This document shows positions 59,577 through 64,000 of a stretch of 64,000 bases of DNA, piece after piece; position 1 is the first letter of the stretch; each line of letters starts with the position of its first letter. Made by a program: the position numbers and the translations under genes. The notes below the pieces were generated by a model. It was given only the letters and a program-made list of their open reading frames with translations, had not been told where the DNA came from and made no database searches. The DNA comes from Marinobacter lutaoensis (GTDB taxonomy: Bacteria > Pseudomonadota > Gammaproteobacteria > Pseudomonadales > Oleiphilaceae): positions 1 to 64,000 of the forward strand of contig NZ_MSCW01000010.1 of the NCBI RefSeq assembly GCF_001981305.1. The letters run 5' to 3'.

Positions 59577-59950
59577 TGCGAACATCCGCTATGCTTCACA
59601 ATGACAACGCCCGGGTTACAGCCCGCCTGACCACGCTCTGCTATCTGGCGGTACTGGCCACCCTGGTGATCACCACGTTTGTGCCCGCTCCGATCGAGGG
59701 GGTGTCCGTGCCTCTGATGCTGACCGTCAAACTGGTTCCCCTGCTGGCGTTTCTGGTACCGGTGTTCCGGGGCAACAACCGCGGTTACATCTGGATGGGA
59801 TTCGTGGTGATCTTCTATTTTACCCAGGCCGTGGTATCCGCCTGGCTCAGCGAGGGGGCGCCGGGGCCGCTGGCGCTGATGATTCTGAGCTTCCTGCTGT
59901 TCGTCAGCGCCATGGTTCATTTGAAAATCAACCGCCCGTCCGCCGGCTGA
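59576..59950 (+). CDS. DUF2069 family membrane protein
   Basis: A 124-residue inner-membrane protein with four hydrophobic segments at about residues 18-38, 45-64, 72-89 and 95-116 and a short C-terminal tail. No catalytic motif; the family is uncharacterised but consistently adjacent to arsC/wrbA-type genes in Pseudomonas and Marinobacter. ATG 59576 overlaps the preceding stop by one base. Confidence 0.87.
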
Positions 59951-59983
59951 CGCTGACGGGCCCACCCCCTGGAGCCCAACGCC

Positions 59984-61783
59984 ATGACCGAACCCGGACC
60001 GGCCACGCCACCGCCCCACCCCCAGGGCCCACTGACCCTGCGAGGCTTGTGCGCTGCCCTGATCGCCAGCGGCGAGCTGCGGGAAACGGATGCGGAGCGT
60101 GTATTGTCCGGTGATCTGGGCTCGGCCCCCAGGAGCACCGGCGCCGGCCGGCGCCACCCTCTGGAACGGATCGCCGAGGCGGGCCTTACCCGCGCCCGCG
60201 ACGGCCACCCTCTGGACCTGGAATCCCTGACCCAGTGGCTGGCCGACTGGGCCGGCCAACCTTACCTGCACATCGACCCCCTGCGCATCGACACGCCGGC
60301 CATTGCCCGGGTCATGTCCTACGCCTTTGCCCAGCGTCACGGCATCCTGGCGACGGAAATCCACCCCGACCATGTCGTAATTGCCAGCGCCGATCCCTTC
60401 AAGACGGACTGGGAAAGCAACCTGCGCCAGGCGTTGCGTAAGGACATCCGCCGGGTGGTGGCCAACCCGGAGGCTATTCGTCGCTATACCGTCGAGTTCT
60501 ACCAACTGGCCAATTCGGTCAGCAAGGCCAACGGCCAGGGCAGTACCCAGGCCGGTCAGAACATGGAGCAGCTGCTGGATCTGGGCGCCAACGAGAACCC
60601 CGACGCCAACGACCAGCACGTGGTGCGGATCGTCGACTGGCTGCTCCAGTATGCCTTCGACCAACGGGCCTCGGACATTCACATCGAACCCCGCCGCGAG
60701 GTGACCCGGGTCCGCTTCCGGATCGACGGCGTGCTGCACAGTGTTTACGAATTTCCCGCCCAGGTGGGCGTGGCCGTCACCAGCCGTCTGAAGATTCTAG
60801 GGCGGCTGAACGTGGCGGAGAAACGCCGGCCCCAGGACGGCCGCATCAAGACCCGCAAGCCAGACAACAGCGAGGTGGAACTGCGGCTGGCCACCCTGCC
60901 CACGGCCTTTGGCGAGAAGATGGTGATGCGGATCTTCGACCCGGACGTTCTGCTGAAGTCCTACGAGCAGCTGGGGTTCGGTCGGGAAGACCGGGAGCGC
61001 TGGCAGGCGATCACCCGCCAGCCGCACGGCATCGTGCTGGTCACCGGGCCCACCGGTTCCGGCAAGACCACGACCCTCTATTCCACCCTGCGACAGATCG
61101 CCACGCCGGAACTGAACGTCTGCACCATCGAGGACCCCATTGAAATGGTGGAGCCGGCGTTTAACCAGATGCAGGTCCACCCCGGCATCGACCTGACCTT
61201 CGCTGCCGGCGTCCGGGCCCTGCTGCGCCAGGATCCGGACATCATCATGATTGGTGAGATCCGCGATCTGGAAACTGCGGAAATGGCGGTGCAGGCCGCC
61301 CTGACCGGGCACTTGGTACTGTCGACGCTGCACACCAACGATGCGCCCAGCGCCATTACCCGCCTGATGGAACTGGGGATTGCCCCCTATCTGATCCGGT
61401 CCACCGTGCTCGGGGTGATGGCGCAACGCTTGGTGCGCACCCTCTGCCCCCACTGCAAGCAACCAGCCGCCGCGGATGAACAGGCCTGGCAGGCCCTGAC
61501 CCGCCCCTGGAAAGCCCCGGCACCGGAGCGGTTCCAGCGCCCGGTCGGCTGCCTGGAATGCCGGAACACCGGATACCTCGGACGGGCCGGCGTCTACGAG
61601 ATCATGACCCTCTCCAGCACCCTGCGTTCCCGGATCACCGATACTTGCGACCTGGACGAGCTGCGGATGGATGCATACAAGGAAGGCATGAAATCGCTGC
61701 GACTCAGCGGCGCTCAAAAGGTGGCGGCCGGCCAGACCACCGTCGAGGAAATTCTTCGTGTCACGCCCGGACACCAGGGCTGA
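59984..61783 (+). CDS. GspE/PilB family secretion or pilus assembly ATPase (orphan)
   Basis: A 599-residue hexameric secretion ATPase. It has an N-terminal MshEN/T2SSE-N domain (about residues 60-190), then the ATPase domain: the Asp box region 'RASDIHIEPRREVTRVRFRIDG', Walker A GPTGSGKTTT (about 355-364), 'QDPDIIMIGEIRDLETAEMA' (Walker B), the His box 'LSTLHTNDAPSAITRL', and a zinc site from CPHC and CLEC. No pilC, pilD, gsp or msh genes flank it, so its partner machine is elsewhere. The two preceding genes are not related in function. Confidence 0.9.
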   Translation: MTEPGPATPPPHPQGPLTLRGLCAALIASGELRETDAERVLSGDLGSAPRSTGAGRRHPLERIAEAGLTRARDGHPLDLESLTQWLADWAGQPYLHIDPLRIDTPAIARVMSYAFAQRHGILATEIHPDHVVIASADPFKTDWESNLRQALRKDIRRVVANPEAIRRYTVEFYQLANSVSKANGQGSTQAGQNMEQLLDLGANENPDANDQHVVRIVDWLLQYAFDQRASDIHIEPRREVTRVRFRIDGVLHSVYEFPAQVGVAVTSRLKILGRLNVAEKRRPQDGRIKTRKPDNSEVELRLATLPTAFGEKMVMRIFDPDVLLKSYEQLGFGREDRERWQAITRQPHGIVLVTGPTGSGKTTTLYSTLRQIATPELNVCTIEDPIEMVEPAFNQMQVHPGIDLTFAAGVRALLRQDPDIIMIGEIRDLETAEMAVQAALTGHLVLSTLHTNDAPSAITRLMELGIAPYLIRSTVLGVMAQRLVRTLCPHCKQPAAADEQAWQALTRPWKAPAPERFQRPVGCLECRNTGYLGRAGVYEIMTLSSTLRSRITDTCDLDELRMDAYKEGMKSLRLSGAQKVAAGQTTVEEILRVTPGHQG

Positions 61784-61787
61784 ACCG

Positions 61788-62843
61788 TCACCCGCCGGGG
61801 CGCATGCCGCATTGCTCCAGCAAACGCTGCCAGGCCTGGGTGTGGTCGCCGATGGCCCGATCCAGCGCCCGCCAAAGGCTGTCCGCCGCCGTTGACGAAA
61901 GATAGCGGCGGTACCAGGGGCGGAACGTCTCGGGCATGGTATCGGCCTGTCGTTCCGCCAGTCGGGCCAACGGCCAGATGAGCGCATCCCGGGCCCGGAT
62001 GACATCGCTCAGATACGGCTGAACCCGGCCGATGTAGATTTTAAAAAACAGGCTGCGGGCAATGTCCGCCTTTGGGTTGGGACGACCATTGAGGCACAGT
62101 GGGCGTCCCTCCAGCCGCTGCCGTACCAAGGCGGTGGCATCGTCGAGCCGGGTGACCAGTCGACTTGCCGACTGCAGCAACTGGCCGGCCCGGTAGTCCG
62201 CTTGCCAGCGTTGCAGCACCAAATCGAGGAAGTCCAGCGATACCGACAGATCCCCGGCCAGCAGCCGGGCAACCGCGGCGTCCAGTTGCCGGGCTTCCCG
62301 GCTGAGATCGGCCACCGGGTTGCCCTCTGCGGCTACCGGATAGTCCCCCTTGGACAGGGTAAACAGCGTCTCCACTTCGGCCGTGCCCCAAGTTGCGTTC
62401 CACACCGCCAGGGGCAGCGACGCACGCTTGCTGGCCACGGCCTCCGCCAGCACCGTGCGGAGGTCGTCGTCCGCCAGTGTCGGCATGCACGTCCGGGCCG
62501 CCTGAATGAAACGGAGTTCGTAACGGAGCCGGTTGGCCGGCTGCATGACCCGCCCCATGATGGAGTTGCGCTCGCCCACCACGTATTGCAGCTCGCAGCC
62601 ATACAGGGACAGAAAGTCGAGCATGCCCAGCTCCAGCTCGGGCATGCTCAGGACACGATCACGCCGCCGGGGCATCTGCCGCGGCGGCGTAATGGGAGAA
62701 TAATGAGGTTCAAGGTCCAGCACCCGAGCCACCCGCTCGAGGTATTCATCCATCATCGGGCGGGCGTCGTTGAAGGGCTGACAGGCCGCCAGCAGCGGCA
62801 GGCACAGACACAGCCACCACCGACGGCCCCGGACGGCGGCCAC
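61788..62843 (-). CDS. DUF3080 family lipoprotein
   Basis: A 351-residue predicted lipoprotein of unknown function. The GTG at 62843 has AAGGAGG seven bases upstream and gives a compact signal with lipobox LLAAC (lipidated Cys21). The rest is helical, with conserved segments 'LSMPELELGMLDFLSLYGCELQYVVGERNS' (about 76-105) and 'SKGDYPVAAEGNPVADL'. The same transcript probably contains mtnC just upstream, 29 bases away. Its stop is four bases from the convergent PilB-like gene. Confidence 0.87.
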   Translation of the reverse strand: MAAVRGRRWWLCLCLPLLAACQPFNDARPMMDEYLERVARVLDLEPHYSPITPPRQMPRRRDRVLSMPELELGMLDFLSLYGCELQYVVGERNSIMGRVMQPANRLRYELRFIQAARTCMPTLADDDLRTVLAEAVASKRASLPLAVWNATWGTAEVETLFTLSKGDYPVAAEGNPVADLSREARQLDAAVARLLAGDLSVSLDFLDLVLQRWQADYRAGQLLQSASRLVTRLDDATALVRQRLEGRPLCLNGRPNPKADIARSLFFKIYIGRVQPYLSDVIRARDALIWPLARLAERQADTMPETFRPWYRRYLSSTAADSLWRALDRAIGDHTQAWQRLLEQCGMRPGG

Positions 62844-62872
62844 AGGCGTTCCTCCTTGCGGATAGGCGGGAA

Positions 62873-63562
62873 TCACCGCGCCCTGAGCAGCGTATCCACC
62901 TCGGCAAAATCCCGGGCGACAAAACGCGACGTCCGGGGCGGATCGCCGTCCCGGACCAACCAGGCGGTTCTCATCCCCGCTGACTCCGCCGCTTCCAGCT
63001 CGTCTTCCACGTCCGACAGGAACAGTACGGTGGCCGGCTCCACCCCCAGTTCTTCCAGAATGGCGCGGTAGGAATCGGCCTCCTTCTTACCCCCTATCCG
63101 GGTATCGAAATAACCGGAGAAGAACGGCGTGAAGTCCCCTTCTGTGGTGTGCCCGAACAGCAGCTTCTGAGCCTGAACCGAGCCAGAGGAATAGACGAAC
63201 AGGCGCAAGCCTCGATCGTGCCAGCGCTGCAGGTAATCCGCGGCGTCCGGGTAAATGTGCCCTTTCAGCTCACCGGTCCGGTAACCGTCCTCCCAGACCT
63301 GCCCCTGCAGGGCTTTCAGCGGTGTCGACTTGCGGTCTTCCCGGATCCACTGCTGCAACACCGCCACCAGCGCATCCAGATCGTCCCGGTCGACACCGCT
63401 CTGCTCGGCCACGGCATCCAGCTGCTCCGCCACCCCCGGCTCCCCGGCATTGGCGCGGACGTACGCCGGCAAGTGCTGGGCGGCATAGGGGAAAAGTACG
63501 TCATGCACGAACGAAATCGAGCTGGTGGTGCCCTCAATGTCGGTCAGAATCACCCGGATCAT
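62873..63562 (-). CDS. mtnC: Enolase-phosphatase E1 (acireductone synthase)
   Basis: A bifunctional HAD-family enzyme of the methionine salvage pathway that enolises and dephosphorylates 2,3-diketo-5-methylthiopentyl-1-phosphate to acireductone. The 229-residue protein begins [21 protein letters not shown]; Asp8 is the HAD nucleophile. '[18 protein letters not shown]' carries the second HAD motif, and '[17 protein letters not shown]' and '[17 protein letters not shown]' the third and fourth. It overlaps the mtnD stop by four bases (ATGA). Confidence 0.96.
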   Translation of the reverse strand: MIRVILTDIEGTTSSISFVHDVLFPYAAQHLPAYVRANAGEPGVAEQLDAVAEQSGVDRDDLDALVAVLQQWIREDRKSTPLKALQGQVWEDGYRTGELKGHIYPDAADYLQRWHDRGLRLFVYSSGSVQAQKLLFGHTTEGDFTPFFSGYFDTRIGGKKEADSYRAILEELGVEPATVLFLSDVEDELEAAESAGMRTAWLVRDGDPPRTSRFVARDFAEVDTLLRAR

Positions 63563-64000
63563 CCGCTCGCCTCCACCAGTGTCTCGTAACGGGGCAACCG
63601 CGCGGCGATGTCCTCGCCGGTGAAGTCCGCGACCCATCCCTCGGGGTTGGTGAACAAGCGGATGCAGGTGAAGTCCGGCTCGGGCCCCATGTCAAACCAG
63701 TGCGGAGTCCCGTCCGGCACGCTGATCAGGTCGTTCTGCTGGCACAGCAGGGCATAGACCCGGTCCCCCAGGTGCAGGTAGAACAGCCCCTGGCCACGGA
63801 CGAAGAAGCGGACTTCGTCCTCGCTGTGGGTGTGTTCGTCCAGAAATTTCTGGCGCAGGGCATCCTTCTGGGGATGGTCCGCGGTCAGGCTGACCACGTC
63901 CGCGGTCTGGAAGCCGCACTCGGCCTTCAGGCGCGCCACCTCGTCCCGATACGCGGACAGGATCGCCTCCTGGGAAGCCGCCGCCGGCAGTTCCCGGGTT
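63559..64000 (-). CDS. mtnD: Acireductone dioxygenase, partial (5' end cut)
   Basis: Metal-dependent cupin that cleaves acireductone, giving the 2-keto acid precursor of methionine (iron form) in the salvage pathway. About 147 C-terminal residues are visible; the N-terminus is beyond the window. The metal ligands are in [14 protein letters not shown] (two His and a Glu) and GTPHWFDMG (third His). The frame continues open to the window edge, so no start is given. mtnC follows and overlaps by four bases. Confidence 0.95.
   Translation of the reverse strand, partial: TRELPAAASQEAILSAYRDEVARLKAECGFQTADVVSLTADHPQKDALRQKFLDEHTHSEDEVRFFVRGQGLFYLHLGDRVYALLCQQNDLISVPDGTPHWFDMGPEPDFTCIRLFTNPEGWVADFTGEDIAARLPRYETLVEASG

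Overview
This 64-kb window is a chromosomal housekeeping segment from a high-G+C gammaproteobacterium. The gene order (lysC-csrA-tRNA-Ser-tRNA-Arg, lptFG divergent from pepA-holC-valS, metG/apbC, an rnfABCDGE-nth run, dnaE...ispDF-surE-pcm-nlpD-rpoS) and the proteins resemble Marinobacter and related Alteromonadales/Pseudomonadales. The genus is an inference. I see no insertion sequences, prophage, CRISPR array, plasmid genes or toxin-antitoxin cassettes. No gene-free gap exceeds 300 bases; the longest, about 270 bases, is between nth and the chalcone-isomerase-like gene.

Layout. 1-4.7 kb: two tRNA genes (Arg cut by the window edge, Ser complete), csrA, lysC and alaS, all on the minus strand. 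4.8-14.1 kb: an RDD membrane protein, lptF-lptG for LPS export, then divergent pepA-holC-valS-panE-cobalamin adenosyltransferase. 14.1-20.2 kb, minus strand: a chemoreceptor with a candidate flagellar-sigma promoter, ampD-ampE, and a large DUF1631 protein. 20.4-31.4 kb: nadC; a minus-strand run of DUF2066, a CDP-alcohol phosphatidyltransferase, hda, an orphan ParA and YqcC; purM-purN; a DUF3108 protein; avtA; yjaG-dcd; and apbC.

31.5-39.7 kb, plus strand: metG, the six-gene Rnf ion-translocating oxidoreductase operon, and nth. 39.9-58.1 kb is an unbroken minus-strand block. In transcription order it reads dnaE, accA-tilS-pyrG-kdsA, eno, ftsB-ispD-ispF-truD-surE-pcm-DUF368, nlpD, rpoS and a chalcone-isomerase-like secreted protein. 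It joins replication, fatty acid, CTP, Kdo and isoprenoid synthesis, cell division and the general stress sigma factor. 58.1-64 kb: a small redox cluster (TlpA-like lipoprotein, arsC-type reductase, WrbA-like flavoprotein, DUF2069), an orphan GspE/PilB ATPase, a DUF3080 lipoprotein, and the methionine-salvage genes mtnC and mtnD (mtnD cut by the window edge).

No clearly new multi-gene system is visible. The best leads are small: three tandem 10-bp repeats between DUF1631 and nadC, a cluster of GTTAC-type inverted repeats beside the DUF368 gene, a 13-bp perfect hairpin ahead of the DUF3108 gene that could interact with its ribosome binding site, a DnaE whose internal clamp-binding motif lacks its usual glutamine, and a DUF368 lipid-carrier transporter gene co-directional with isoprenoid genes. 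Several starts were moved from the longest open frame to a better supported codon; the reason is given in each entry.
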